Source of the DNA: Paracoccus aerius
GTDB taxonomy: Bacteria; Pseudomonadota; Alphaproteobacteria; Rhodobacterales; Rhodobacteraceae
DNA: 64,000 nt
Direction of reading: 5' to 3'
Assembly: GCF_014656455.1 (NCBI RefSeq)
Contig: NZ_BNCL01000003.1
Span: 186,001-250,000, forward strand
Shown here: positions 45,192 to 53,376 of the stretch, in pieces
How the letters are laid out: the number at the start of each line of letters is the position of its first letter
Numbering within the stretch: position 1 is the first letter of the stretch
Program-made: the position numbers and the translations under genes
The notes under the pieces: model-generated
What the model saw: only the letters and a program-made list of their open reading frames with translations
Told to the model about the DNA's origin: nothing
The model's database searches: none

Positions 45192-45755
45192 ATGAGGATC
45201 GTCGGCGGCACATTGCGCGGGTTGAAGCTGGCCGAGGTCGGCGCGGGCGATGCGGCTGCGCATCTGCGCCCAACGACCGACCGGGTACGCGAGGCGATCT
45301 TCAACCTGCTGGTCAACGGCACGCATGGCAACCCGATCCCCCGCGCGCGGGTGCTGGACCTGTTCGCCGGCACCGGCGCCCTGGGCCTGGAAGCCTTGTC
45401 GCGCGGCGCCTCTGCGGTGACCTTTGTCGAGGATGGCGCCAAGGCGCAGGCGCTGATCCGCAGCAACATCGCCAAGGCGCGGGCCGAGGGCGCGGCGCAA
45501 CTTCTGCGCCAGGACGCCACGCGGCTGCCCCCCTGCCGCGATGGGGGCTATGGCCTGGTGTTCCTCGATCCCCCTTATGCGCAGGCCTTGGGGGAACGGG
45601 CCGTCGGCGCCGCCTTGGACGGCGGCTGGATTGCCCCCGGCGCGATGGTGGTGTGGGAAGAAAGCCGCCCGCCGCTGGTGCCCGCGCCTCTCGTCCCCAT
45701 CGACCAGCGGCGCTATGGCGACACGCTGGTCACGCTGGCCCGATTGCCCGCCTGA
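45192..45755 (+). CDS. rsmD: 16S rRNA (guanine(966)-N(2))-methyltransferase
   Basis: SAM-dependent enzyme that methylates G966 of 16S rRNA. 187 residues from the ATG at 45192. The RsmD family shows MRIVGGTLRGLKL, LRPTTDRVREAIFNLL, the SAM loop VLDLFAGTGALGLEALSRGA (53-72) and the catalytic DPPY (126-129). The length agrees with E. coli RsmD (198). It follows the oxidoreductase in the same direction but is separated by a repeat. Confidence 0.95.
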   Translation: MRIVGGTLRGLKLAEVGAGDAAAHLRPTTDRVREAIFNLLVNGTHGNPIPRARVLDLFAGTGALGLEALSRGASAVTFVEDGAKAQALIRSNIAKARAEGAAQLLRQDATRLPPCRDGGYGLVFLDPPYAQALGERAVGAALDGGWIAPGAMVVWEESRPPLVPAPLVPIDQRRYGDTLVTLARLPA

Positions 45756-45780
45756 ACCGACTGGTGCCGGTGATGTGACG

Positions 45781-45809
45781 AAAGGCGCGCTTTCCCCCGC
45801 CGCGCCTTT
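45781..45809 (+). terminator. Terminator-like hairpin after rsmD
   Basis: AAAGGCGCG (45781-45789) pairs with CGCGCCTTT (45801-45809), 11-nt loop. It ends in three T only; it lies 26 nt after the rsmD stop and 38 nt before the next gene. Confidence 0.55.
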
Positions 45810-45847
45810 GCGCCAGCCTGCAGGCGCATATCGCGAAGGAGGTTTCC

Positions 45848-46225
45848 ATGAGCAAATCCGTCCGCAGGGGCCTTGGCCTGTCCCCGATCCTGTTCGCCCT
45901 GGCCTTCGGGGCCTATGCACAGGATGCCGCGCATGGTGGTCACGGCGGCCATGGCGCGTCCGACGACGCAGCCGCGCAGGCCTATCAGTCGGTGATGGAA
46001 AAGATGCATGGCGACATGGCGATGGCGCCTTCGGGCGACGCCGATGTCGATTTCGTGCGCGGCATGATCCCGCACCACCAGGGCGCCATCGACATGGCCA
46101 AGGTGGTGCTGGAACATGGCAACGATCCCGAAATCCGGCAGTTGGCCGAGGAGGTCATCGCTGCCCAGGAGGCCGAGATCCAGACGATGCGTGACTGGCT
46201 GGCCCGGAACGGCCACACCGAATAG
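45848..46225 (+). CDS. DUF305/CopM-family exported protein
   Basis: 125 residues with a Sec signal peptide (cleavage near AYAQ/D at 25). A His/Gly/Met-rich stretch follows (HGGHGGHG, then KMHGDMAMA) and the DUF305 core [23 protein letters not shown] (70-92) with conserved Met and His. Related proteins bind copper or silver in the periplasm, and the His/Met pattern suggests metal binding. No copper ATPase, regulator or multicopper oxidase is next to it, so a metal role is a family inference. Confidence 0.85.
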   Translation: MSKSVRRGLGLSPILFALAFGAYAQDAAHGGHGGHGASDDAAAQAYQSVMEKMHGDMAMAPSGDADVDFVRGMIPHHQGAIDMAKVVLEHGNDPEIRQLAEEVIAAQEAEIQTMRDWLARNGHTE

Positions 46226-46228
46226 GGG

Positions 46229-47401
46229 TCAGGCGGGCTCGGCCAGGGCCCTTGCCGCCGCGTCCAGGCCGCCCGCCCCGTGCGGGATGCCAAGCGCGGC
46301 CATCCCCGCCTGCATCGCGCCAAGCGCGGCCAGGATCATCCCGGCATTGGCATGGCCCATATGGGCGACGCGCAGCGCGTTCTCCGGCTGCTCGGCGCCC
46401 AGGCCCACGCCCAGCGTCACCCCGCAATGCGACGCCGTCCAGGCCCGCAGCGCATCCGCCCCGGGCAGCAGCATCGCCGTGACCGAGGATGCGCGCGCCG
46501 CCGGATCGGCGACCGACAGGCGGATGCCCGGATTGCCCTGTCCCCATTCATCGGCCGCGGCCCAGGTGGCGCGGGCAAGCGCCGCGTGGCGCGCCCAGAC
46601 CGCAAACAAGCCTTCCTCGTCCAGGATCATCCGCATCGCCTCGTCCAGGGCAAAGATCTGCTGGACGGGCGGCGTGCCGCCCCAGAACCGCCACAGCGCC
46701 TCGGCATTGGCGCGGGCGTGCCAGTCCCAATAGGGTGTCGTCAGCTGCGTGCGCCCGCGCGCGGCAGCCTTTTCGGAAAACCACACGAAGCAGGTGCCGG
46801 GCGGGCACATCATGCCCTTCTGGCTGGCCGAGATCAGCACGTCCACGCCCCAGTCGTCCATCATCATCGGCGCGCAGCCCAGGGACGCGATCGCGTCTAC
46901 CACCAGCAGCGCCGGGTGATCGCCCATCGCATCCTGAAGGGCCGGGATGTCGGCCATCACGCCGGTCGCCGTGTCGATCTGGCAGACCATCACCGCCTTG
47001 ATCGCGCCGGCCTTGTCCTCGGCCAGCCTGCGGGCCAGCATGTCGGGATCGGCGGGCAGGCTGCCGAAATCCAGCCGTTCAACCGCAACGCCCATCGCCT
47101 CCATCTGCTGGGCCCAGGACCGCCCGAAATGGCCCGAGGTCAGCGCAAGCGCCCGGTCGCCCGAGGTGAAGATATTGGCGCCCGCGGCCTCCCACGCCGC
47201 ATGGCCGTTGCCGATGTAGGGGGCAAGGTTCGCCTGGGTGCCGGCCAGCCGCTTCAACTGCGCCATGACAGCCAGGTTCAGTTCGGCCAGTTCGTCGCCA
47301 TAGATGTCGGGCGAGGCGCGGTGAGTGGCGCGCAGGACCCGGTCGGGAACGGGCGAGGGGCCGGGAATGGCGATCACGGGGCGACCAGCGGCAAGGCTCA
47401 T
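46229..47401 (-). CDS. Class V aminotransferase (alanine/serine-glyoxylate type)
   Basis: 390 residues. The PLP-binding Lys195 is in SASQKGMMCPPG, matching the alanine-glyoxylate/serine-glyoxylate aminotransferase group; VVDAIASLGCAPMMMDDWGV carries the PLP-contacting Asp. N-terminal PGPSPVPDRVLRATHR and YGDELAELN are typical. In this group, glyoxylate is made into glycine using alanine or serine, relevant to photorespiratory-type and serine-cycle routes, but no such pathway genes adjoin. Convergent with the DUF305 gene (3-nt gap between stops). Confidence 0.88.
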   Translation of the reverse strand: MSLAAGRPVIAIPGPSPVPDRVLRATHRASPDIYGDELAELNLAVMAQLKRLAGTQANLAPYIGNGHAAWEAAGANIFTSGDRALALTSGHFGRSWAQQMEAMGVAVERLDFGSLPADPDMLARRLAEDKAGAIKAVMVCQIDTATGVMADIPALQDAMGDHPALLVVDAIASLGCAPMMMDDWGVDVLISASQKGMMCPPGTCFVWFSEKAAARGRTQLTTPYWDWHARANAEALWRFWGGTPPVQQIFALDEAMRMILDEEGLFAVWARHAALARATWAAADEWGQGNPGIRLSVADPAARASSVTAMLLPGADALRAWTASHCGVTLGVGLGAEQPENALRVAHMGHANAGMILAALGAMQAGMAALGIPHGAGGLDAAARALAEPA

Positions 47402-47552
47402 GGCTTCATCTGTCCTTCACATCCTGCAAAATCGCTAGTGCCCGCGCGCAGGAAGGTCAACGACTTCCGATATCCCGGCCCGCCTTGCCGCGACAGGGCG
47501 GGTCGGGCTAAGGCTTTGACAGCCCGGACAGGAACGAAAGGCGCCCCCGCCC

Positions 47553-49307
47553 GTGACATCATCGCCCGCCCCGCATCCAAGCGCCACCCGCCTGCTGCGC
47601 CGCTTCTGGACCGACTACCTGCGCGTCCATCGCGGCAGCATGGCGGGCGCATTCGCCCTGATGACGGTCGAAGGCTCTACGCTGGCGCTGATATCCTGGA
47701 TGCTGAAGCCCCTTTTCGACCGCGTCTTCGTGGGCAAGGAGGAAGGCGCGATCTGGTGGGTCGGCGGCGCGATCATGGCGATCTTCGTGCTGCGCGCGGT
47801 GACGCTGATCGCCAGCCGGTCGCTTTTGTCCCGCATCTCGCTGGGCATTTCCACGACGATGCAGCGCGACCTGCTGGCCCATATCATGACGCTGGACGGG
47901 CGGTTCTTCCAGTTGAACCCCCCCGGCGCGATGATCGAGCGGATCCAGGGCGACACCATCGCCGTCCAGGGGGTCTGGGCCACCCTGATCACCAGTGCGA
48001 CCCGCGACGCGATCTCGCTGGTGATGCTGTTCGCGGTGGCGGTCAACATCGATCCCATATGGACGCTGGCCGCGCTGATCGGCGCGCCGATCCTGATCCT
48101 GCCCGCCGCGATGGTGCAGCGATACATCCGCCGCAAGGTGCGACAGAACCGGGCCAATGCCAGCGCCCGCGCGACACGTCTGGACGAGGTGATGCACGGC
48201 ATCGTCTCGATCAAGCTGAACCGGGCCGAGGCGGACCAGACCCGCCGCTTCGCCCAGATCGTCGGCCGCATCCGCCAGACCGAGGTGAAGGTCGCCGCCA
48301 TGGGCAGCCTGGTCCCCGCCCTGACCGATATCGTCACCGGCATCGGCTTTGTCGCCGTCCTGGCCCTGGGCGGCAGCGAGGTGATGGAGGGCACGCGCAG
48401 CATCGGCGACTTCATGTCCTTCTTCACCGCCCTTGCCCTTGCCTTCCAGCCGATGCGCCGGCTCAGCGGGCTTGCGGGAACCTGGCAGACCGCCGCGGCC
48501 AGCCTGGAACGCATCTACCAGGTCCTGGACACGCAGCCGCGCATCACCTCGGGGGGGCGCAGTCAGGCGCCAGCCAGCACCGCGATCCGCTTCGACGATG
48601 TCTGGCTGTCCTATGACGACAAGCCGGTCCTGCAGGGGCTGGACTTCGTGGCCGAGGCCGGGCAGACGACGGCGCTTGTGGGGCCGTCGGGGGCGGGAAA
48701 ATCGACAGTCTTCAACCTGCTGACCCGGATGGTCGATCCCGACCGGGGGCGCATCACGCTGGGCTGGGTGCCGATCGGCGAGCTGGACCTTGGCACCCTG
48801 CGCGACCAGTTCTCGACCGTGGCGCAGGAATCCGCGCTGTTCGATGAAACCCTGCGCGACAACATCCTGATGGGCCGCCCCGGATCGGACGAGGCGGCGT
48901 TGCGGCGCGCGATGGAAGCCGCCCATGTCAGCGATTTCGTCGATGCCCTGCCTGCCGGGCTGGACAGTCCTGCAGGCCCGCGCGGCTCGGCCCTGTCGGG
49001 CGGGCAGCGCCAGCGGATCGGCATCGCCCGCGCCATCCTGCGCGATGCCCCCGTGCTGCTGCTGGACGAGGCTACAAGCGCCCTGGACACCGCCAGCGAG
49101 AGGCTGGTTCAGGAAGCCCTTGAAAACCTCTCCGAAGGCCGCACCACGATCGTGATCGCGCACCGCCTGTCCACTATCCGCAACGCCGACAAGATCGTGG
49201 TGATGGAACAGGGCAGGGTTGTCGAGGAAGGCAGCCATGCCCAGTTGATGGCCCGGGGCGGCGCCTATGCCCGCCTTGTCGCCCTGCAATTCGGAGAAGA
49301 CCAATGA
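47553..49307 (+). CDS. MsbA-like ABC exporter
   Basis: 584-residue half-transporter. Six membrane segments lie within about 25-310, and the ATPase domain (about 340-575) has Walker A GPSGAGKST, Q-loop TVAQESALF, signature LSGGQRQRIGIARAIL, Walker B LLLDEATSALD and AIAHRLS-type VIAHRLSTI. Start GTG at 47553. Unlike the exporter at 25049 it has no five-gene context; ygfZ follows with an ATGA overlap. Lipid A/phospholipid flipping (MsbA-like) is plausible, but the sequence does not decide the substrate. Confidence 0.92.
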   Translation: MTSSPAPHPSATRLLRRFWTDYLRVHRGSMAGAFALMTVEGSTLALISWMLKPLFDRVFVGKEEGAIWWVGGAIMAIFVLRAVTLIASRSLLSRISLGISTTMQRDLLAHIMTLDGRFFQLNPPGAMIERIQGDTIAVQGVWATLITSATRDAISLVMLFAVAVNIDPIWTLAALIGAPILILPAAMVQRYIRRKVRQNRANASARATRLDEVMHGIVSIKLNRAEADQTRRFAQIVGRIRQTEVKVAAMGSLVPALTDIVTGIGFVAVLALGGSEVMEGTRSIGDFMSFFTALALAFQPMRRLSGLAGTWQTAAASLERIYQVLDTQPRITSGGRSQAPASTAIRFDDVWLSYDDKPVLQGLDFVAEAGQTTALVGPSGAGKSTVFNLLTRMVDPDRGRITLGWVPIGELDLGTLRDQFSTVAQESALFDETLRDNILMGRPGSDEAALRRAMEAAHVSDFVDALPAGLDSPAGPRGSALSGGQRQRIGIARAILRDAPVLLLDEATSALDTASERLVQEALENLSEGRTTIVIAHRLSTIRNADKIVVMEQGRVVEEGSHAQLMARGGAYARLVALQFGEDQ

Positions 49308-50023
49308 CCCGCCAGATCATCCGCGTCACCGGCGACGACCGCCTTTCCTTTCTGCAAGGGCTGGTCACCAATGACGTGACCCGTGCGCCCTGCTGGGCCG
49401 CGCTGCTGACGCCGCAGGGCAAGTATCTGGCCGATTTCCTGATCGTGCCGGACAATGACGCGCTGCTTCTGGACGTGGAGGCGCGCCTGGCCGACGATCT
49501 GACGCGGCGGCTGACAATGTACAAGCTGCGCTCCAAGGTCGGGATCGAGGTCACGGACATGACCGTGGCCCGCGGCACCGGGCCTGCGCCGGACGGGGCA
49601 ATCGCCGATCCCCGGCACCCCGCGCTTGGCTGGCGGCTGTATGGCGGGGCGGGCGAGGACGGCACCGACTTCGACGCCATTCGGGTCGACCACATCATCC
49701 CCGAAACGCTGGTCGAACTGATCCCGAACGAGACCTTCATCCTGGAAGCCGGGTTCGAGCGGCTGCACGGCGTGGATTTCCGCAAGGGCTGCTATGTCGG
49801 GCAAGAGGTGACGGCGCGGATGAAGCACAAGACCGATTTGCGCAAGGGCCTGGCCCGCCTGCGGATCGAAGGCGAGGCCCCGGTCGGCACCGCCATCACG
49901 GCCGAGGGGAAAGAGGTGGGCACCCTGTTCACCCAGTCCGGCGGCCGCGCCCTTGCGCATGTGCGCTTTGACCGGATCGGCCCCGACATGCAGGCGGGCC
50001 AGGCGCGGCTGTCGGCGGACTAG
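49304..50023 (+). CDS. ygfZ: YgfZ-type folate-binding protein (GcvT-like)
   Basis: Folate-dependent protein needed for repair or assembly of Fe-S enzymes (human IBA57 homologue). 239 residues with the signature KGCYVGQEVTARMKHK (161-176) including the conserved Cys163. N-terminal VTGDDRLSFLQGLVTNDV and TPQGKYLADF are also family-specific. It is shorter than the E. coli protein (326). Coupled to the upstream ABC exporter by ATGA. The stop TAG shares CTAG (50020-50023) with the stop of the convergent MOSC gene. Confidence 0.94.
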   Translation: MTRQIIRVTGDDRLSFLQGLVTNDVTRAPCWAALLTPQGKYLADFLIVPDNDALLLDVEARLADDLTRRLTMYKLRSKVGIEVTDMTVARGTGPAPDGAIADPRHPALGWRLYGGAGEDGTDFDAIRVDHIIPETLVELIPNETFILEAGFERLHGVDFRKGCYVGQEVTARMKHKTDLRKGLARLRIEGEAPVGTAITAEGKEVGTLFTQSGGRALAHVRFDRIGPDMQAGQARLSAD

Positions 50024-50577
50024 GCCAGCTTGCGGATGGGGTCGCCCAGGGTGATCTCTCCGTCCCGCTGGATCGAACACAGGATCCCTCGCAGGCGCAG
50101 TTCGGGATGTCCGGGTGCGGTGATCCAGTCCTTGGCGGCCTGGCCATAGCGCGCCTTCCACTTGACGCAGCCGTCGTTGAACACGTCGGACACTTGCAGG
50201 ACCGCCGTCCCGGCCTGCAGCAGCGTGCCCACCGGCAGGTTGGCATGGCTGGTGTCCAGGTCGCAGATGATCGTGTCGCCGGGATGGGGCGTTGCGGTCC
50301 GGTCCAGCCAGACGGCGTCCATCACCCGGCGTGAAAGGATTGAGACCTGGATGCGCGGATCGGGCGATCCGTCCGCCAGCCGCATCCAGGGCGCCTTGCG
50401 CCAGCGTTCGCCGGGAATGCCATCGGCCCGTGTCATCACCAGGCGGTCGGGAAAGAACCGCTGGTTGAAGCCGGGGCGGAAGCACAGGATCTGGGCCGTG
50501 GCTTCGTCCTTGGGCGCGGACAGGATATGGGGCAGGGCGCGGGCCAGATCCTCGGCGGTGGCGTGATGCGGCGTCAT
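50020..50577 (-). CDS. MOSC-domain protein
   Basis: 185 residues with a MOSC (molybdenum cofactor sulfurase C-terminal) domain: IQVSILSRRVMDAVWLDRTA, LPVGTLLQAGTAVLQVSDVF and NDGCVKWKARYG, the last with the conserved Cys used in the family. The domain is a stand-alone form, expected to carry or use sulfur or bind a molybdenum cofactor-like ligand; no substrate is known. The start at 50577 is chosen because the efp terminator lies just upstream. Function is uncertain. Confidence 0.82.
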   Translation of the reverse strand: MTPHHATAEDLARALPHILSAPKDEATAQILCFRPGFNQRFFPDRLVMTRADGIPGERWRKAPWMRLADGSPDPRIQVSILSRRVMDAVWLDRTATPHPGDTIICDLDTSHANLPVGTLLQAGTAVLQVSDVFNDGCVKWKARYGQAAKDWITAPGHPELRLRGILCSIQRDGEITLGDPIRKLA

Positions 50578-50597
50578 GTCGGGAACCCGGGACAAGG

Positions 50598-50623
50598 AAA
50601 AACGCCCCGGTCTGGCCGGGGCG
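50598..50623 (-). terminator. Rho-independent terminator of efp
   Basis: On the minus strand CGCCCCGG and CCGGGGCG form an 8-bp stem (50623-50616 with 50610-50603) followed by five T. It ends the efp transcript before the MOSC gene. Confidence 0.85.
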
Positions 50624-50641
50624 CCTGGTCTGGAAGGGCCT

Positions 50642-51205
50642 TCAGGCGCGTTCGCTGTATTCGAAGACCTCGGTGTTCACGACGATCTTCTCGCCCTCGC
50701 CCACGAAGGGCGGGATCATGATGCGCACGCCGTTGTCGAGGATCGCGGGCTTGTAGCTGTTGGCGGCGGTCTGGCCCTTCACCACCGGCTCGGTTTCCGC
50801 GACGGTGCAGGTGACCTTCTGCGGGATCGAGACCGACAGCGCTTCCTCGCCGTAATATTCGATGGTGGCGGTCATGCCGTCCTGCAGGAAGGGGCGGCGG
50901 TCGCCCAGCAGGTCGGAATCCAGTTCGGTCTGCTCGAAGGTCTCGCTGTCCATGAAGACCAGCTTGCCATCGGATTCATACAGGAACTGCTGGTCCTTCT
51001 GCTCCAGCCGGACCTGCTCGACCTTGTCTTCGCTGCGGAAACGCTCGTTCAGCTTGCGGCCGTCGCGGAGGTTCTTCAACTCGACCTGGGCGAAGGCGCC
51101 GCCCTTTCCGGGCTTCACGTGGCTGACCTTCACGGCGGCCCACAGGCCTCCGTCATGCTCCAGCACGTTGCCGGGGCGGATTTCATTGCCGTTGATCTTG
51201 GGCAT
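50642..51205 (-). CDS. efp: Elongation factor P
   Basis: Relieves ribosome stalling at consecutive prolines. 187 residues, starting [20 protein letters not shown]. The lysine that is modified in many bacteria is Lys34 in KPGKGGAF. Three domains of the usual length are present, ending [17 protein letters not shown] [19 protein letters not shown]. The modifying enzyme (EpmA/EarP or other) is not in this window, so the modification type is unknown. Stand-alone gene with its own terminator and a candidate promoter upstream. Confidence 0.97.
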   Translation of the reverse strand: MPKINGNEIRPGNVLEHDGGLWAAVKVSHVKPGKGGAFAQVELKNLRDGRKLNERFRSEDKVEQVRLEQKDQQFLYESDGKLVFMDSETFEQTELDSDLLGDRRPFLQDGMTATIEYYGEEALSVSIPQKVTCTVAETEPVVKGQTAANSYKPAILDNGVRIMIPPFVGEGEKIVVNTEVFEYSERA

Positions 51206-51555
51206 GGAATGCTCTTTGCGGTTCGGGAAAATCGAGCCGTCCATGTTGAACGGCGCTGTGGCGCCCCTATATCGACACCTTCCGGGCGAGGCAACCAAAA
51301 CGCCTTTGCGGTGTTGTCAAGGCGCGGACCCGTGCCGGAAGGCGCCGATCGCAGGGTGCAATTGCAGATTTCACCTGTTTTTTACGCGACATGCATTATG
51401 TGCATGGGAGATATGCGGCCGGAGGAATATCGAATCGGCGTCGTTCCGCGTTAAGCAGCGGCACCGTCAGAGAAACGGAAACAATAACGATGGGCTGGCA
51501 TGATGCCTCCCACATGGCTGCCTTGCCCTTGCAGCCCAGAAGATGGACGAATGGT
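51206..51555. other. Non-coding region between divergent efp and DUF6280-like genes
   Basis: About 350 nt without a convincing gene. It holds the candidate efp promoter (51266-51294), a short GGCGC/GCGCC hairpin in the efp leader (51252-51265), a CGCCTT/AAGGCG inverted repeat (51301-51324) and a perfect 6-bp inverted repeat CATGCA/TGCATG with 5-nt spacer (51390-51406) that could be an operator for the + strand gene. Frames open from about 51391 but they have no visible coding character before 51556. Confidence 0.5.
51266..51294 (-). promoter_or_regulatory. Candidate promoter of efp
   Basis: On the minus strand TTGCCT (51294-51289), a 17-nt spacer and TATAGG (51271-51266). The leader to the ATG would be about 54 nt. 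Confidence 0.5.
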
Positions 51556-51882
51556 ATGCGCGATTTTGTCGACGGATCGGCTTTCAATTTCGAACAGGGC
51601 CAGCGGGCCCGCAAGCTTTTTGCCGCGGTCGTTCTGGCCGCGCTTGATGATGCGATTGCAGATGACAAGAAATATGGCAACGGCCCCGAGCAGATTGCCC
51701 GCTGGGCGCGGTCGCGCGATGGTCGCGAAGTGTTGTCCTGCGCGGGCATCGACCCGAACGAACGCGTGGTGAAGGGCCTGATGGAATTCGTGTCCAAGGG
51801 CGTGCGCACCTCGGTCGCACTGTCGCGCGAGGAAAGCGAACGCCGCATGGCCGCCGAGGCCGAAGAAGCCGAAGCCGCCTGA
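51556..51882 (+). CDS. DUF6280-like small protein
   Basis: 108 residues from the ATG at 51556 (MRDFVDGSAFNFEQGQRARK). The body is AARKLFAAVVLAALDDAIAD-like with DKKYGNGPEQIARWARSRDG and VLSCAGIDPNERVVKGLMEF, a compact, well-conserved helical protein, and an acidic C-terminal tail (EEAEAA). I associate it with DUF6280, which is found in Rhodobacteraceae, from memory only. An alternative start at 51490 would add 22 residues with no family similarity. No function is assigned. It is convergent with the PfkB gene across a strong terminator. Confidence 0.75.
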   Translation: MRDFVDGSAFNFEQGQRARKLFAAVVLAALDDAIADDKKYGNGPEQIARWARSRDGREVLSCAGIDPNERVVKGLMEFVSKGVRTSVALSREESERRMAAEAEEAEAA

Positions 51883-51904
51883 TCCCCGGCACCCGCACTG
51901 GAAG

Positions 51905-51932
51905 CAAGCCGTCCGTCCGGGCGGCTTTTTTC
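51905..51932 (+). terminator. Rho-independent terminator after the DUF6280-like gene
   Basis: AGCCGTCC/GGGCGGCT stem with GTCC loop (one G-T pair), followed by six T. Strong on the + strand. Confidence 0.85.
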
Positions 51933-51938
51933 TTTGCG

Positions 51939-52892
51939 CTAAAGCCGCGTGACGATGCGTTCGCCGTAGAAGCGGTCCACATCGGCCGCGTGGCACAGTT
52001 CGGTGGCGGGCGTCATCACCGCGGCCGAGGCTGCGGCCGCGCCCAGGGCCAGGGCTTCCTCGACCGGCCAGTCGCGCGCCATCGCCAGCACGAAGCCCGC
52101 GACGAAGCTGTCGCCCGCGCCGACCGCGCTGACCACCTTGACCCGCGCCGCCGCCGCGTGCCAGGCGCCGTCCGGCCCGGCGATGACCGATCCGTCCGCC
52201 CCGCGCGCCACGATTACCGACCGCGCCGCGCCGTTCTTGACCAGACCAGCCGCAAAGGCCGCGCTGTCGCTGCGCGAAGGCAGGGGGCGGCCCGCCAGAT
52301 CCTCGGCCTCGTGGCTGTCCATGCGCAGCACGTCCACAGGGGTCGAGGAACCCGCCAGCACCCGCAGCGCCTCGCCCGAGGTATCAACCAGCAGCCTTGC
52401 GCCGCTGTTCTTCAGCCGCACGGTCAGCATCTGCTCGAACCCGGCCGGAACGCCGGGCGGGTTCGACCCCGACACGACGACCCAGCCGCCCGCCGGCGCG
52501 CCTTCGGCGATGGCCTGCGTCATGTCGGCCACATGCGCCTTGTGCCATTCGGGGCCGGGCAGGACAAAGCGGTACTGCCCGCCAGTCGCGCGGTCGGTGA
52601 CGGCCAGCGACTGGCGCGTCTCGCCAGGCGCGGTCAGGCGCACGACCGACAGTCCGTCGGCCTTCAGCATGTCGCCGATGCGGGTGCCGGTGGCGCCGCC
52701 AAGGGCGACCATCGCGGTGGATTGCCCGCCCATGTGCTTGATCGCGCGGCTGACATTGATGCCGCCGCCGCCGGGATCGGCCACCGGCTTGTCGCAGCGC
52801 AGCTTCAGTTCCGGGCGCACTTCGTCGGCTGCGGTGGACAGGTCAAGCGCGGGGTTCAGCGTGACCGTCAGGATCGGCGCCTGCGACTTCAT
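51939..52892 (-). CDS. PfkB-family hexose kinase (1-phosphofructokinase-like)
   Basis: 317 residues of the ribokinase/PfkB family. GGGGINVSRAIKHMGGQSTA is the first family signature and VSAVGAGDSFVAGF is the second, with the catalytic Asp. VTLNPALDLS at the N terminus puts it in the 1-phosphofructokinase/tagatose-6-phosphate kinase subgroup. It overlaps with the zincin gene by ATGA. No PTS or sugar transporter genes are adjacent, so the phosphorylated sugar is not certain. Confidence 0.88.
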   Translation of the reverse strand: MKSQAPILTVTLNPALDLSTAADEVRPELKLRCDKPVADPGGGGINVSRAIKHMGGQSTAMVALGGATGTRIGDMLKADGLSVVRLTAPGETRQSLAVTDRATGGQYRFVLPGPEWHKAHVADMTQAIAEGAPAGGWVVVSGSNPPGVPAGFEQMLTVRLKNSGARLLVDTSGEALRVLAGSSTPVDVLRMDSHEAEDLAGRPLPSRSDSAAFAAGLVKNGAARSVIVARGADGSVIAGPDGAWHAAAARVKVVSAVGAGDSFVAGFVLAMARDWPVEEALALGAAAASAAVMTPATELCHAADVDRFYGERIVTRL

Positions 52893-53296
52893 TCCCACCA
52901 CCTGTCAATGCTGGCGATGTCGTCGTCGGACCAGCCGAAGTGATGGGCCATCTCGTGCGTGACGACATGGGCCACCAGTTCGCCCAAGGTCACGTTCCCG
53001 CGCGACGCCCATTCGTCCAGCAGCGGGCGGCGGTACAGCCAGATGATGTCGGGCTGCCCCGGCTGGTCGGACACCGACTTTTCCGTCAGCGGAATGCCGT
53101 CATAGATGCCCGTCAGCTCGAACGGGTCGTCGATCTGCAATTCATCCAGCACGTCCTCGGGGGCGAACTCGGCCACGTGGATGGTGATGCCCTGGGCATG
53201 GGCGGCAAATTCGGGGGGCAGGGCGGCCAATGCGTCGCGCGCCATCGCCTCGATCCGGGCCGCGTCCGGCGCGGTCAGGTCCTTCCAGTCGGTCAT
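52889..53296 (-). CDS. Minimal zincin (DUF1025/PF06262) metallopeptidase-like protein
   Basis: 135-residue protein with an HExxH zinc motif THEMAHHFGWSDDDI (His114, Glu115, His118, and an Asp in DDDI as third ligand, an aspzincin-like pattern). LLDEWASRGNVTLGELVAHV precedes it. This family is small, without signal peptide, and has no known substrate. The protein starts at the ATG at 53296. It precedes the PfkB gene with an ATGA overlap and is divergent from gltX. Confidence 0.85.
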   Translation of the reverse strand: MTDWKDLTAPDAARIEAMARDALAALPPEFAAHAQGITIHVAEFAPEDVLDELQIDDPFELTGIYDGIPLTEKSVSDQPGQPDIIWLYRRPLLDEWASRGNVTLGELVAHVVTHEMAHHFGWSDDDIASIDRWWE

Positions 53297-53376
53297 CCGC
53301 TTCTCCTGCATACCGGCCCTGATATGGACAAGAATCGCCGCGTGTGAAAGAGCAAGGCCAACAGGAGAGTTGTGCC

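Noticed and set aside
51391..51555. N-terminal extension of the DUF6280-like protein
   Set aside because: The frame is open but has no recognisable coding pattern; the shorter start fits the protein body.
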